Shown: piece after piece, positions 36,322 through 44,629 of the stretch
How the letters are laid out: each line of letters starts with the position of its first letter
Numbering within the stretch: the first letter of the stretch is position 1
Origin: Hungatella hathewayi
GTDB taxonomy: Bacteria > Bacillota > Clostridia > Lachnospirales > Lachnospiraceae
Assembly: GCA_025149285.1 (NCBI GenBank)
Contig: CP102274.1
Coordinates: forward strand, 3,374,001 to 3,438,000
Direction of reading: 5' to 3'
DNA length: 64,000 nt
Translations under genes and position numbers: made by a program
Notes under the pieces: model-generated
What the model was told of the DNA's origin: nothing
The model's input: only the letters and a program-made list of their open reading frames with translations
Databases searched by the model: none

Positions 36322-37614
36322 TCCATTCTTTTTCATTTTTTTATAACAGAAGAAACAGCTCAAACTTCCGAGAATGCCGGTACAGAGAAACATTACCGCC
36401 ATCCCGGAGCCGGCTCCATACCCGGTCAGCCGGTGAAGAACCGTCTGAATGCCCCCGTCTGCGCACATAAACGGTTCAAACACGTAGTCCGCCAGAAAAC
36501 CTCCCAGGAGAATCCCGGTCGGAATCGTCCAGTACTGGATGGCATTTCGCACAGCAAAGATACGCCCCTGCATATTCTGCGGAATCGTCCGGTAGAGAAT
36601 CACATTCTGCCCCGCCATAATAAAAGGAATGGGGAGGCTGGCCGCTATGCCGGCAATGCTCCATACGAGAACATTCTGTCCTGCTCCCATCAGAAAATCA
36701 CCCAGCAAAAAGGAGATGCCTCCCGATAAAAAGATCACCCGGACGCTGTCCTTTGGAAGCTTTACGAAGGAGACGATCAGACCTCCCGCCATGCCTCCGA
36801 TCCCCAGAATCCCACTGACAATGCCGAGCGCGATCTGGTTCTGGCCGCTCCGCGCCAGTATCATGGGAGAAAGAATATTTTCATAGGTCAGCCGTGAAAA
36901 AAAGTTCATAAGCGCCATGCTGATCATCAGATACCAGAGCTGTTTGTGTCCGCGAAGAAATTGAAGCCCCTCCCTCCACGATTCCTGAACCGAGATCTTC
37001 TCTTTCTCTTTCTTTTTCCCTGTCTCCGTCCCTCCCGCGTTCTCCGGTATCTTAATCCGAAACAGCAGGACAGAAAAGGCAAACAAAAAGGTCGCCAGAT
37101 CAAAGGCAATGACACCCTTTATCCCTGCAAATGAGGATAAAGACGCGGCCATCACCGGGGTCACCACAGTGAGTAAGGAGGAGGTAAAGGAATTTAAGCC
37201 GCTGGCCTGGCTGTACTTTTCCTTCGGAACCAGCATCCCCACCGCCACCGTCTCCGCCGGAAACTGAAATGCGTTCATAAAGCCGGTGATTCCATTGACG
37301 ATAAAAATGTGCCAGACCGCCAGATTCCCGGAGACCGCGAGCGCCGCTACGGTCAGAGAGCAGAGCGCCGCAAGAAGGTCCGCGAGAAGCATGATCGTTT
37401 TCTTATGGTAACGGTCGATTACCGGCCCGGCAACGATGCTGGCCGCAATATAGGGAAGCCATGTACAAAATGTCATAAGCGACACGGACATGGCAGAACC
37501 GGTTCTGCTGTAAGACCAGATGATTAAGGCAAAGGAAGTCATGGAACTCCCCAGCTGGGATACGGACTGGCTGAACCAGAAAATGATAAAGTTACGGTAT
37601 TGTCTGTCTTTCAT
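36319..37614 (-). CDS. MFS exporter, macrolide-efflux (Mef)-like subgroup
   Basis: A 431-residue transporter with about 12 TM helices. N-terminal YRNFIIFWFSQSVSQLGSSM and the loop GPVIDRYHKKTIMLLADLLAAL resemble the MFS_3/Mef group of drug exporters. A short acidic/basic central loop (GGTETGKKKEKEKIS) separates the two halves. The substrate is unknown. The gene is alone, with its own 300-base upstream region that carries a leader ORF and an RBS-sequestering stem, and its own terminator. Induction by an antibiotic through leader translation is plausible but untested. Confidence 0.88.
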   Translation of the reverse strand: MKDRQYRNFIIFWFSQSVSQLGSSMTSFALIIWSYSRTGSAMSVSLMTFCTWLPYIAASIVAGPVIDRYHKKTIMLLADLLAALCSLTVAALAVSGNLAVWHIFIVNGITGFMNAFQFPAETVAVGMLVPKEKYSQASGLNSFTSSLLTVVTPVMAASLSSFAGIKGVIAFDLATFLFAFSVLLFRIKIPENAGGTETGKKKEKEKISVQESWREGLQFLRGHKQLWYLMISMALMNFFSRLTYENILSPMILARSGQNQIALGIVSGILGIGGMAGGLIVSFVKLPKDSVRVIFLSGGISFLLGDFLMGAGQNVLVWSIAGIAASLPIPFIMAGQNVILYRTIPQNMQGRIFAVRNAIQYWTIPTGILLGGFLADYVFEPFMCADGGIQTVLHRLTGYGAGSGMAVMFLCTGILGSLSCFFCYKKMKKNG

Positions 37615-37624
37615 AGATTCTCTC

Positions 37625-37757
37625 CTTATAAATTAAATAAAGGTCACTCATCTCATTTATAAGTGCAGAATCCACTCAGGCGACATCTGTTTTATAAAAT
37701 CAAGCGGTATTCCTGCCGCTTATAATTCCTTTTTACGCTCTGTGCCAGATTCGCCTG
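37625..37757 (-). promoter_or_regulatory. Structured 5' leader of the MFS exporter (attenuation-like)
   Basis: On the mRNA, in 5' to 3' order, three pairings lie between the leader ORF and the exporter. CAGGCGA (37751-37757) pairs with TCGCCTG (37677-37683). AAGCGG (37716-37721) pairs with CCGCTT (37702-37707), followed by GATTTTAT. CTTATAAAT (37655-37663) pairs with ATTTATAAG (37625-37633), whose last bases belong to the ribosome site AAGGAG of the exporter. GCTCTGTGC within the leader ORF (37770-37778) also pairs with GCACAGAGC (37737-37745). This resembles leader-peptide control of resistance genes. Confidence 0.55.
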
Positions 37758-37808
37758 TCATGAAACTCTGCACAGAGCCGCTGCATTCATTCTGATCACT
37801 GGTGCCAT
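37758..37808 (-). CDS. Putative 16-residue leader peptide upstream of the MFS exporter
   Basis: An ORF encoding MAPVIRMNAAALCRVS, with a strong ribosome site GGGAGGG seven bases before its ATG at 37808. It lies ~140 bases upstream of the exporter start, and its 3' part contains one arm of a downstream RNA stem. Ribosome stalling here would free the later pairings. There is no direct evidence of expression. The remaining part of this 315-base gap (37809-37930) contains a possible -10 TATAGT near 37860 but no clear -35. Confidence 0.45.
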   Translation of the reverse strand: MAPVIRMNAAALCRVS

Positions 37809-37930
37809 GGTTTTCCCTCCCTTCAGGTTTTGCCCAGCACGCGGCCGATGTTCTTACTATATTAATATGTATCCTTTCGATCCGCTCCATGAAACGGATG
37901 GCTTCCAGGAATATGAAGGAAACCCGCTGA

Positions 37931-39088
37931 TCACTGCCAAAAAAGCTCCGGCTGCGTCCATGTCTCCATGGCGTCGTGAAGCGTCTCTAAAAACTCATCT
38001 GTATAACCGGGGCCGATATAGCACACCGATGCTACCTTCTGTCCGTCCGAGACGAAGAGATAATGCATGCTGTCGTTTATCACAGCTACACAGGCAGTGT
38101 CAAACAGCCCGGAGGATACCGCCTCCGGCTCAGCGCTGCTCCACTTCAGCTGATCCTTCATCATACTCTTAAAGACCGGCTTCACCAGCCTGGGAAAGCG
38201 GAGTTCCATATAATCCATACGGAGCATCTGGGCATCCGGTCCATCCTGAACGATCTGAAACTGTACCGGTGCGACGATGGAAGAATGATAGGTGACCGTT
38301 CCTCTTATGGGGCTGCTTTCCGGCGAAAACGCCGTAATGGGCGGAACCGGAAGACTGGTATCAACCTCACTCAGTTCCTTATGCCAGGATTTCTGCTCTC
38401 CCGCCCATATAAACACGAGGCAGATGCAGGTGACCGCGGCTGCTGAACAGATCGATCTGGCCCGTCCTCTGCCAGGGCGTGTTTGACAATTGCTTTCCGG
38501 CAGATGTACGCCACATGTTGTCCCCTTTAAATATCTCCGGATCTGTATGTAATCGGACATTCTCCAGAAGATATTTATTCCGAATATAAAGACCATTAAG
38601 GCGCAGAGAAGGAAAGGCGTCGCCATGGTAGTCGTATACCAGAAACCAAATCGGCCCAGGATCATCCAGCACCAGAGAGCCGTCAGTACGGCATCCGCAG
38701 CGCACGTCAAAAGGCAGCCATGCCCCGTTTTCTTTAGGGATGACTCGCCTGCCCTTCGTATTTCAACGGAAATCTCCGGACTTACAGCCCCGTCCCTGAC
38801 AGCCGAAAATATCAAAAACTTCCGCCATACATCACCGGCCGCTTCCCATCCTGCCAGACGGTACTGCCCCGTCAACTCCTTTTCATGCTCGTCCCGGTAT
38901 TGGTCACAGGGCTCCAGCTTATAGACCAGGTTTCTCGCCTCTTTCCTTTGAAAATTTGCAAAATAATACCCGGTCTTCCTGACAAACAGTCCCTGGCCGG
39001 CCAGTTCCGAAAACCAGACCTCCAGTCCGGCGCTGTCGTAAGGACTGACCGGCATTAATTTTCTGATTGTTCTTTTTCGTTTTTCCAT
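37931..39088 (-). CDS. DUF2812 membrane protein
   Basis: A 385-residue protein. The first ~120 residues match DUF2812 (a PYD..GLEVWFSELAGQGLFVRKTGYYFANF pattern) with a conserved Tyr/Glu-rich strand region. Three TM segments follow around residues 130-150, 155-180 and 215-235, and a ~150-residue C-terminal extracytosolic part ends the protein. DUF2812 proteins are frequent in Firmicutes, often with PadR regulators; function is unknown. GGAGGATGAG precedes ATG 39088. It follows the DUF2500 gene by 84 bases, with a GC hairpin between. Confidence 0.75.
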   Translation of the reverse strand: MEKRKRTIRKLMPVSPYDSAGLEVWFSELAGQGLFVRKTGYYFANFQRKEARNLVYKLEPCDQYRDEHEKELTGQYRLAGWEAAGDVWRKFLIFSAVRDGAVSPEISVEIRRAGESSLKKTGHGCLLTCAADAVLTALWCWMILGRFGFWYTTTMATPFLLCALMVFIFGINIFWRMSDYIQIRRYLKGTTCGVHLPESNCQTRPGRGRARSICSAAAVTCICLVFIWAGEQKSWHKELSEVDTSLPVPPITAFSPESSPIRGTVTYHSSIVAPVQFQIVQDGPDAQMLRMDYMELRFPRLVKPVFKSMMKDQLKWSSAEPEAVSSGLFDTACVAVINDSMHYLFVSDGQKVASVCYIGPGYTDEFLETLHDAMETWTQPELFWQ

Positions 39089-39172
39089 CTCTCATCCTCC
39101 TGCCCGCGCTGGCGTGAGTCCGATCATTCTCCTAAGTCAAAGAACCCGCCGCCAGCGGGAATAAATCCCTCT

Positions 39173-39568
39173 CTATGACTCTAAAGGTCCCCTCTCAAAG
39201 CTGAGATACCTCGTTCCCTGAAAGGTCAGCCTGCCCATATCGCCTTCCGCCAGCATCCCGTACTCTGTTCCTGACACGCCCAGTTCCATGCGGTCTCCGC
39301 TCTCCACCTGAAACGTTGCATAATAAGACGTAAAATTTGTATAAGTATCCATCGTGTCCTGATTGCTGTGCCGATGTGAAACCTCCTGACGCTTCGATGT
39401 CACCATCGCTTCCACAGTCAGCACCGGAGAGTGGTTATTGGAATTCCACTGTGAAATCCCCCGAATCAGAGTTACTACAATCATTACTGCCGCAATCAAA
39501 AATATAACTCCGAATAATATCGGAAACAACTGCGTAAATCCTCCGTAAAAGCCAAAATCACTGTACAT
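39173..39568 (-). CDS. DUF2500 membrane-anchored protein
   Basis: A 131-residue protein with one N-terminal TM segment (~12-35, LFPILFGVIFLIAAVMIVVTLI), then the DUF2500 beta domain. The family's hallmark is VSGTEYGMLAEGDMGRLTFQ, followed by GTRYLSFER. Function unknown. ATG 39568 (MYSDFGFYGG) is chosen because GGGAG lies upstream; an in-frame GTG at 39601 has no such site. It is divergent from the citrate synthase gene across a 363-base regulatory gap. Confidence 0.85.
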   Translation of the reverse strand: MYSDFGFYGGFTQLFPILFGVIFLIAAVMIVVTLIRGISQWNSNNHSPVLTVEAMVTSKRQEVSHRHSNQDTMDTYTNFTSYYATFQVESGDRMELGVSGTEYGMLAEGDMGRLTFQGTRYLSFERGPLES

Positions 39569-39708
39569 GGCGCCGCTCCCTTTCCCTGTGGCTGTTACCA
39601 CTCTTTTTCTTTTTATTATAGTATGTTGTCAGAATCTTTTCCTTTCTTTTTCCTTAATATTATTGATTCATTTTTATTTCTAAAAATTAAGGCCGCCTAA
39701 CACACACA

Positions 39709-39775
39709 TTTGTATGGTTAATACAAACATACCTTGTTATAATCACAATATTTTAGTTGTGATTATAACAAGGTA
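39709..39775. promoter_or_regulatory. Two adjacent dyads upstream of the citrate synthase promoter
   Basis: TTTGTAT (39709-39715) and ATACAAA (39721-39727) form a 7-bp inverted repeat with a 5-base spacer. Three bases on, a perfect 19-bp inverted repeat has arms 39730-39748 and 39757-39775 with an 8-base centre (TATTTTAG). The second ends exactly where the -35 box begins. They are likely activator or repressor sites. The remaining 39569-39708 part of the gap holds only a -10-like ATTATA (39615-39620) for DUF2500. Confidence 0.7.
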
Positions 39776-39804
39776 TTGACTTTGATACTTTTCCATGGTA
39801 AACT
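39776..39804 (+). promoter_or_regulatory. Sigma-A promoter of the citrate synthase operon
   Basis: TTGACT (39776-39781), exactly 17 bases, then TAAACT (39799-39804). Transcription should start near 39811, giving a leader of about 120 bases before the ATG at 39932. Confidence 0.82.
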
Positions 39805-39823
39805 ACTGAACAATATAAAAACG

Positions 39824-39910
39824 GTCACTTCAGTCATGCCAAGGAAGGCAGCGTGGAGATCACTTCGCGCTGCTTTTCTGTAAAATTATGCAGACTGTGA
39901 CTGAATCGAC
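39824..39910 (+). ncRNA. Structured 5' leader of citrate synthase mRNA (cis-acting candidate)
   Basis: GTCACTTCAGTCA (39824-39836) pairs with TGACTGAATCGAC (39898-39910) at 11 of 13 positions, closing the leader. Inside, GCAGCG (39848-39853) pairs with CGCTGC (39868-39873), followed by TTTT, like a short terminator. A 15-codon ORF (39836-39883, starting ATGCCAAGG) overlaps the hairpin without a clear ribosome site. The closing helix ends about ten bases before the AAGGAG of the gene. It does not match a riboswitch class I recognise. Confidence 0.45.
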
Positions 39911-39931
39911 AGGAAAAGGAGAGAATATCGC

Positions 39932-41263
39932 ATGAACAACTTCTTCATCGCACAGACATTTGGTAAATCCTCAAACTATACGGATATTCCAAATTACTTA
40001 TTCAAGGAACACAACGTAAAAAAAGGTCTCCGCAACGAGGACGGCACCGGAGTCAGGGTCGGCTTGACGCGTGTATCCGACGTTGTCGGCTACGAGATTC
40101 AGGATGGAAAAAAGGTCAATGTACCCGGAAAGCTTTTCTACCGCGGTATTGAAATCGGCGATCTGGTGAAGGGAAAAGGAAACGCGCGGTACGGATTTGA
40201 AGAAACCGCATTCCTTCTGTTATTCGGATACCTCCCTTCGAAAAAGGAGCTGAATGAATTTGCCGGAATTCTTCGCCACTTCTATCCGCTTCCCGATGAG
40301 TTTCTGGAGAAGAATCTGCTTCGTTCCCCATCCCGCAATTTGATGAACAGTCTGCAGCAGAGTATCCTTTCTCTCTATAATTATGATGAGGACCCCGACA
40401 ACGTCGATCCTTACCAGACACTGTTAAAGGGAGTAAGCATTCTGGCAAAACTTCCCTCCATGGCCGCTTACGCCTATCAGAACAAGATTCACTATTACGA
40501 CCGGGAAAGCCTGATTATCCACTATCCGAAGGAAGAATACTCCATTGCCGAGAACATCCTCTACATGCTTCGCCGCGACGGCGTCTTCACCGAGCAGGAG
40601 GCTGATCTTCTCGACGTCATGCTGATGATTCACGCAGACCACGGCGGCGGAAACAACTCCACCTTTACAAATGTCGTCATTTCCTCCACCGGAACCGATA
40701 TCTACTCTTCGATCTCCGCATCCATCGGATCCTTAAAAGGACCGAAACACGGCGGTGCCAATATCCGTTGCAGCGAGATGATCTCCGCCATTGAAAAAGA
40801 AATCGGTTTAAAGGCCTCTGACGCACAGATCAAGCAGGTAATCAAGAGAATTCTCGACAAAGACTTCTATGATCATACCGGTCTCGTATACGGACTCGGC
40901 CATGCCGTCTACACGGTTTCCGATCCGCGTGCCGACTTATTAAAAAGCTGCTGCGAGAAGCTGGCAAAACAGAAAAAACGTGAGGATGAATATGAATTCC
41001 TGACAAGATTTGAAAAAGTCGCCAAAGAAACTCTCGCCGGAAACGGAAAAACTCTCTCAAACAATGTGGACTTCTACAGCGGATTCGCTTATAATATGTT
41101 ACAGATACCGGAAGATATGTACACGCCGCTCTTCGTCTGCGCACGTATGGCAGGCTGGCTGGCGCACAATATCGAAAACAAAATGTATGATGGAAAGATC
41201 ATGCGTCCGGCGTTCAAATACGTTGGTGAAGCAACACCCTACAAGAAGAGAGAGGAAAGATAG
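39932..41263 (+). CDS. citZ: Citrate synthase
   Basis: A 443-residue Si-type citrate synthase, condensing acetyl-CoA and oxaloacetate. Catalytic segments: HADHGGGNNSTF, GLGHAVYTVSDPRA and NVDFYSGFAY, which hold the two His and the Asp. The N-terminal ~60 residues (FIAQTFGKSSNYTDIPNYLF) are the extended form common in clostridia. It is followed by an aconitase-family gene with a 3-base gap. In fermentative anaerobes this pair feeds 2-oxoglutarate and glutamate synthesis. No isocitrate dehydrogenase gene is in the window. AAGGAGAG precedes the ATG. Confidence 0.95.
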   Translation: MNNFFIAQTFGKSSNYTDIPNYLFKEHNVKKGLRNEDGTGVRVGLTRVSDVVGYEIQDGKKVNVPGKLFYRGIEIGDLVKGKGNARYGFEETAFLLLFGYLPSKKELNEFAGILRHFYPLPDEFLEKNLLRSPSRNLMNSLQQSILSLYNYDEDPDNVDPYQTLLKGVSILAKLPSMAAYAYQNKIHYYDRESLIIHYPKEEYSIAENILYMLRRDGVFTEQEADLLDVMLMIHADHGGGNNSTFTNVVISSTGTDIYSSISASIGSLKGPKHGGANIRCSEMISAIEKEIGLKASDAQIKQVIKRILDKDFYDHTGLVYGLGHAVYTVSDPRADLLKSCCEKLAKQKKREDEYEFLTRFEKVAKETLAGNGKTLSNNVDFYSGFAYNMLQIPEDMYTPLFVCARMAGWLAHNIENKMYDGKIMRPAFKYVGEATPYKKREER

Positions 41264-41266
41264 CAT

Positions 41267-43573
41267 ATGGTAAAATTGTATGATGGCGGCGCTTTCCTGA
41301 TTCACGGTACCGAACTGGTTCCGGAACAGGAAGCGGAAAAGCTTGTCGCTCTGACAGGAAAGAACATAACAAAAGAAGAGGCGAAAAAGGGCACGATTGC
41401 CTATTCCATCCTGAAGGAACATAACACTGCGGACAATATGGAGCATTTAAAGCTGCGCTTCGACTCCATGGCCTCCCATGACATTACATTCGTCGGGATC
41501 ATTCAGACGGCAAGGGCGTCAGGTCTCACCGAGTTTCCGATTCCCTATGTCATGACGAACTGCCACAACTCCCTGTGTGCGGTAGGCGGTACCATCAATG
41601 AAGACGACCACATTTTCGGACTGTCAGCTGCAAAAAAATACGGCGGGATTTTCGTGCCGCCCCACATCGCGGTCATTCACCAGTATATGCGTGAAATGAT
41701 GGCGGGCTGCGGTCGCATGATTCTCGGTTCCGACAGCCATACCCGTTACGGAGCCCTCGGTACCATGGCGGTAGGCGAAGGCGGCGGCGAGCTGGTGAAG
41801 CAGCTGCTTCGCGATACATATGACGTCACCTATCCCGGCGTCGTAGCGATTTATCTGACAGGAAAACCGCGTCCGGGCGTGGGCCCTCATGACGTGGCGC
41901 TCGCCATAGTAGGCGCCGTATTTAAAAACGGCTACGTGAAAAATAAAGTTATGGAATTCGTAGGCCCTGGAATCGCCTCTATGGATACCGATTATCGGAA
42001 CGGAGTCGATGTCATGACCACAGAGACTACATGTCTCTCCTCCATCTGGAAAACAGACGAGGACACGAGGGACTACTTAAAGCTGCACGGCAGAGAGGAT
42101 GCTTACAAAGAGCTGAACCCGGCGGATATCGCCTATTATGACGGCGTCGTATCCATCGATTTAAGCACCGTTAAGCCGATGATCGCTCTTCCGTTCCATC
42201 CGAGCAACACCTACGAGATCGACGAACTGAATGCAAACCTGGACGATATTTTAAGAACCGTAGAAAAGGAAGCAGACCATATCCTGGGCAATCCGAATAT
42301 CCATCTGTCCCTGACGGATAAGATCGTGGACGGAAAACTCCTGGTCCAGCAGGGTGTCATCGCAGGCTGTGCCGGCGGTAATTATTCCAATGTTATGACC
42401 GCTGCTCATATCCTGTCCGGCAGAAACTGCGGAAACGATATCTTTAATCTGTCTGTATATCCGTCCTCACAGCCGGTATATATGGATCTGGTGAAGAAAG
42501 GAGCCGTTACAGAACTGATGGCGGCCGGTGCTACCATCCGGACAGCATTCTGCGGACCGTGCTTCGGCGCCGGCGACACACCGGCAAACAACACGCTGAG
42601 TATTCGCCACACCACAAGGAACTTCCCGAACCGTGAAGGTTCCAAGCCGGGTAATGGCCAGATTTCCAGTGTTGCCCTGATGGATGCCCGCTCGATCGCT
42701 GCCACCGCTGCAAACGGCGGTATCCTCACATCTGCTGAGGCAATTGTCGACGATTATGAAGTACCGGCTTACGAATTTGACGGCACTTCCTATGAGAGAA
42801 GAATTTACCAGGGATATGGAAAGGCCGACCCGGATGCGGAGCTGATCTATGGCCCGAATATCAAAGACTGGCCGTCCATGAGCGCCCTGACCGATAATAT
42901 TATCCTGAGAGTCTGCTCCAAGATCATGGACCCCGTCACCACAACGGATGAACTGATTCCTTCCGGTGAAACCTCCTCCTATCGCTCCAATCCGCTGGGT
43001 CTGGCAGAATTTACACTTTCCAGACGTGATCCGGAGTATGTCGGACGTTCCAAAAAGGTCAATGAGCTGGAAGAAATCCGCAAAACCGGCGCATGCCCGT
43101 TAAAACCGGATCCAGAGATGGAAGCCGCGTTCAAAGCGCTTCGCATTTACTTAGACCAGCCCGAATTGAGAGCCAGAGAGACGGAGATCGGCAGTATGAT
43201 CTACGCAGTCAAGCCAGGCGACGGTTCCGCACGCGAGCAGGCTGCCAGCTGCCAGAGAGTTCTCGGCGGTCTTGCCAATATCGCAAACGAATACGCTACC
43301 AAGCGTTACCGCTCCAATGTCATCAACTGGGGCATGCTTCCGTTCCTGTTAGATGAAGAGCCTTCCTTTGAGATCGGTGATTTCATCTATGTTCCAGGTG
43401 TACGGAAAGCCTTAGAGGGCGACATGCAGCACATTCCTGCTTATGTCATCAAAAATGAGGAAGGCAATCCCATCCATGAGATCAACCTTCACATAGCCGA
43501 GATGACGGATGAGGAAAAAGAGATTGTAAAAGCCGGTTGTCTGATTAACTATAACAGAAACCGCCACCAATAA
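41267..43573 (+). CDS. Aconitase-family hydratase
   Basis: A 768-residue iron-sulfur hydratase. It has [21 protein letters not shown], a cluster Cys in AGCAGGN, the [14 protein letters not shown] region with the other cluster cysteines, and the C-terminal swivel domain. It is shorter than AcnA (~890) and closer in layout to the YbhJ-like/mitochondrial-type group, which clostridial genomes usually call hydratase. Placement directly after citrate synthase argues that it converts citrate to isocitrate. That assignment is from context; homologues with other substrates exist. Confidence 0.85.
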   Translation: MVKLYDGGAFLIHGTELVPEQEAEKLVALTGKNITKEEAKKGTIAYSILKEHNTADNMEHLKLRFDSMASHDITFVGIIQTARASGLTEFPIPYVMTNCHNSLCAVGGTINEDDHIFGLSAAKKYGGIFVPPHIAVIHQYMREMMAGCGRMILGSDSHTRYGALGTMAVGEGGGELVKQLLRDTYDVTYPGVVAIYLTGKPRPGVGPHDVALAIVGAVFKNGYVKNKVMEFVGPGIASMDTDYRNGVDVMTTETTCLSSIWKTDEDTRDYLKLHGREDAYKELNPADIAYYDGVVSIDLSTVKPMIALPFHPSNTYEIDELNANLDDILRTVEKEADHILGNPNIHLSLTDKIVDGKLLVQQGVIAGCAGGNYSNVMTAAHILSGRNCGNDIFNLSVYPSSQPVYMDLVKKGAVTELMAAGATIRTAFCGPCFGAGDTPANNTLSIRHTTRNFPNREGSKPGNGQISSVALMDARSIAATAANGGILTSAEAIVDDYEVPAYEFDGTSYERRIYQGYGKADPDAELIYGPNIKDWPSMSALTDNIILRVCSKIMDPVTTTDELIPSGETSSYRSNPLGLAEFTLSRRDPEYVGRSKKVNELEEIRKTGACPLKPDPEMEAAFKALRIYLDQPELRARETEIGSMIYAVKPGDGSAREQAASCQRVLGGLANIANEYATKRYRSNVINWGMLPFLLDEEPSFEIGDFIYVPGVRKALEGDMQHIPAYVIKNEEGNPIHEINLHIAEMTDEEKEIVKAGCLINYNRNRHQ

Positions 43574-43584
43574 AGAAGATATAG

Positions 43585-43631
43585 GGGCTGTGAAAAAATG
43601 GAGTTGATCTAATTTCATTTTTTCACAGCCC
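43585..43631 (+). terminator. Hairpin at IS relic end, likely ends the citrate synthase operon
   Basis: GGGCTGTGAAAAAATG (43585-43600) and CATTTTTTCACAGCCC (43616-43631) form a perfect 16-bp stem with a 15-base loop, 11 bases after the hydratase stop. The T tract after it is weak (TTCCATTTTG). The stem consists of the relic's left terminal repeat plus a second internal copy, so IS sequence seems to have been co-opted. Confidence 0.6.
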
Positions 43632-43632
43632 T

Positions 43633-43824
43633 TCCATTTTGTGTTTCATGATCCATCAGATACATATAACGAAGGTTCACTTTGCACCGGTCTTCTAATT
43701 CCCGCAGGGAAACGTATCCTGTGTCCATAAAGCCGAACAGGATCGTCTTTCGTATGCTGACTCGATTATATCCTGGCCGTCCCATCTTGTGTAAGGATTC
43801 TGGCTTAAGATACTTATCTATTTG
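43633..43824 (-). pseudogene. IS1182-family transposase fragment
   Basis: Translation of the minus strand reads QIDKYLKPESLHKMGRPGYN, then RVSIRKTILFGFMDTGYVSL, then RELEDRCKVNLRYMYLMDHE. That is the conserved N-terminal region of IS1182-type transposases. A stop codon lies just upstream of the first residue and no start is present. The frame runs straight into the right-hand inverted repeat, so the catalytic domain is gone. Confidence 0.8.
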
Positions 43825-43871
43825 TTATAATATTTTTCGGTATTATTATTCATAGTAGCTTAATTTTACCA

Positions 43872-43919
43872 CAAAAAGAAGAACGCCTCCAGGTTTCATA
43901 TCTGAAAGCGTTCTTTTTT
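43872..43919. terminator. Bidirectional terminator inside the IS relic
   Basis: AAGAACGC (43879-43886) pairs with GCGTTCTT (43908-43915), flanked by TTTTTT on the plus side and, on the minus strand, by TTCTTTTTG. It can end the coiled-coil gene transcript entering from 43979. Confidence 0.7.
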
Positions 43920-43978
43920 ACTTTAGAGGACTTTTTTCACAGCCCCTTTTATTTTGTATTCCGGACAACATCTGTCTG

Positions 43979-44629
43979 CTAAGCCATAGCAAGTTTGTCT
44001 TTGATTTTCCTGACATCCATTCTAAGATTCAAGATATTAAGCTCCATCCACTCCTTATCCTTCTCAACCCTGAGCGCGTCATCCAGATTTCGTTTCAGAT
44101 AATCGTGACCTTCGCCAATAGCATCAATTTTTTTACTTATTTCGTTCTCCAGCATCAGCCCCATTGATTCCAGCTTCTGTTCTACACGGTTAAAACGCAG
44201 ATCTGTTGCTGCTTCTGACTGTGTAAAACGATCTTCTAATCCCACGAAACGGCCTTCCAATCCCACAAAGCGATCTTCCAATCCTACGAAACGGCCTTCC
44301 AATCCTGCAAAACGATCTTCTAATCCCACGAAACGGCCTTCCAATCCTGCAAAACGATCTTCTAATCCTACAAAGCGATCTTCCAATCCTGCAAAGCGAT
44401 CTTCCAATCCCACGAAACGGCCTTCCAATCCCACGAAACGGCCTTCCAATCCCGCAAAACGATCTTCCAATCCCGCAAAACGATCTTCCATCTTCATGAA
44501 ACGCTCATTCGTGCTCTCTTCCAGTCTTAAAAGGTGTTCATGAGTATTGTCCACCTTACCTTCAATTCCCGCAAGGCTGTAATTCATGGTATCCAGTTTT
44601 TCCAAAATTAACATCATTTCATCTGACAT
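43979..44629 (-). CDS. Coiled-coil protein with tandem heptad repeats
   Basis: A 216-residue, soluble, almost wholly helical protein of unknown function. The centre (about residues 49-139) is 13 consecutive heptads of the form (D/G)RF(A/V)GLE, the last degenerate (DRFTQSE), coded by 21-bp DNA repeats. N- and C-terminal flanks are ordinary coiled-coil sequence. It resembles the many short Firmicute proteins with MLILEKLD.MN..L..IE starts. ATG 44629 (MSDEMMLILEK) has GGAGG eight bases upstream. An upstream in-frame TTG at 44677 is unlikely. Confidence 0.75.
   Translation of the reverse strand: MSDEMMLILEKLDTMNYSLAGIEGKVDNTHEHLLRLEESTNERFMKMEDRFAGLEDRFAGLEGRFVGLEGRFVGLEDRFAGLEDRFVGLEDRFAGLEGRFVGLEDRFAGLEGRFVGLEDRFVGLEGRFVGLEDRFTQSEAATDLRFNRVEQKLESMGLMLENEISKKIDAIGEGHDYLKRNLDDALRVEKDKEWMELNILNLRMDVRKIKDKLAMA
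44234..44485 (-). repeat. 21-bp tandem repeat array (12 copies) within the coiled-coil gene
   Basis: Twelve in-frame 21-bp units, each coding one heptad, in two main versions (DRF... and GRF...) mixed irregularly. Copies differ mostly at a few fixed positions. Such arrays change copy number by slippage without frameshift, since 21 is a multiple of three. Confidence 0.9.

Larger units (their letters stand above)
43584..43946. mobile_element. 363-bp relic of an IS1182-like element (MITE-like)
   Basis: Perfect 15-bp terminal inverted repeats, GGGGCTGTGAAAAAA (43584-43598) and TTTTTTCACAGCCCC (43932-43946), bound a 363-bp segment. Inside, on the minus strand, is the N-terminal fragment of an IS1182-type transposase. 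Most of the transposase gene is deleted, so it cannot move on its own but might be mobilised by a full copy. It lies between the hydratase gene and the coiled-coil gene and accounts for the whole 405-base gap. No target duplication is evident by eye. Confidence 0.8.

Noticed and set aside
37869..38172. Plus-strand ORF starting MYPFDPLHETDG
   Set aside because: It lies mostly antisense to the DUF2812 gene, is basic and low in complexity, and has no ribosome site.
39824..39931. T-box riboswitch before citrate synthase
   Set aside because: The stretch GCGTGGAGATCAC faintly recalls a T-box antiterminator, but the ~120-base leader is too short, there is no stem I, and the gene is not an amino-acid-tRNA gene.
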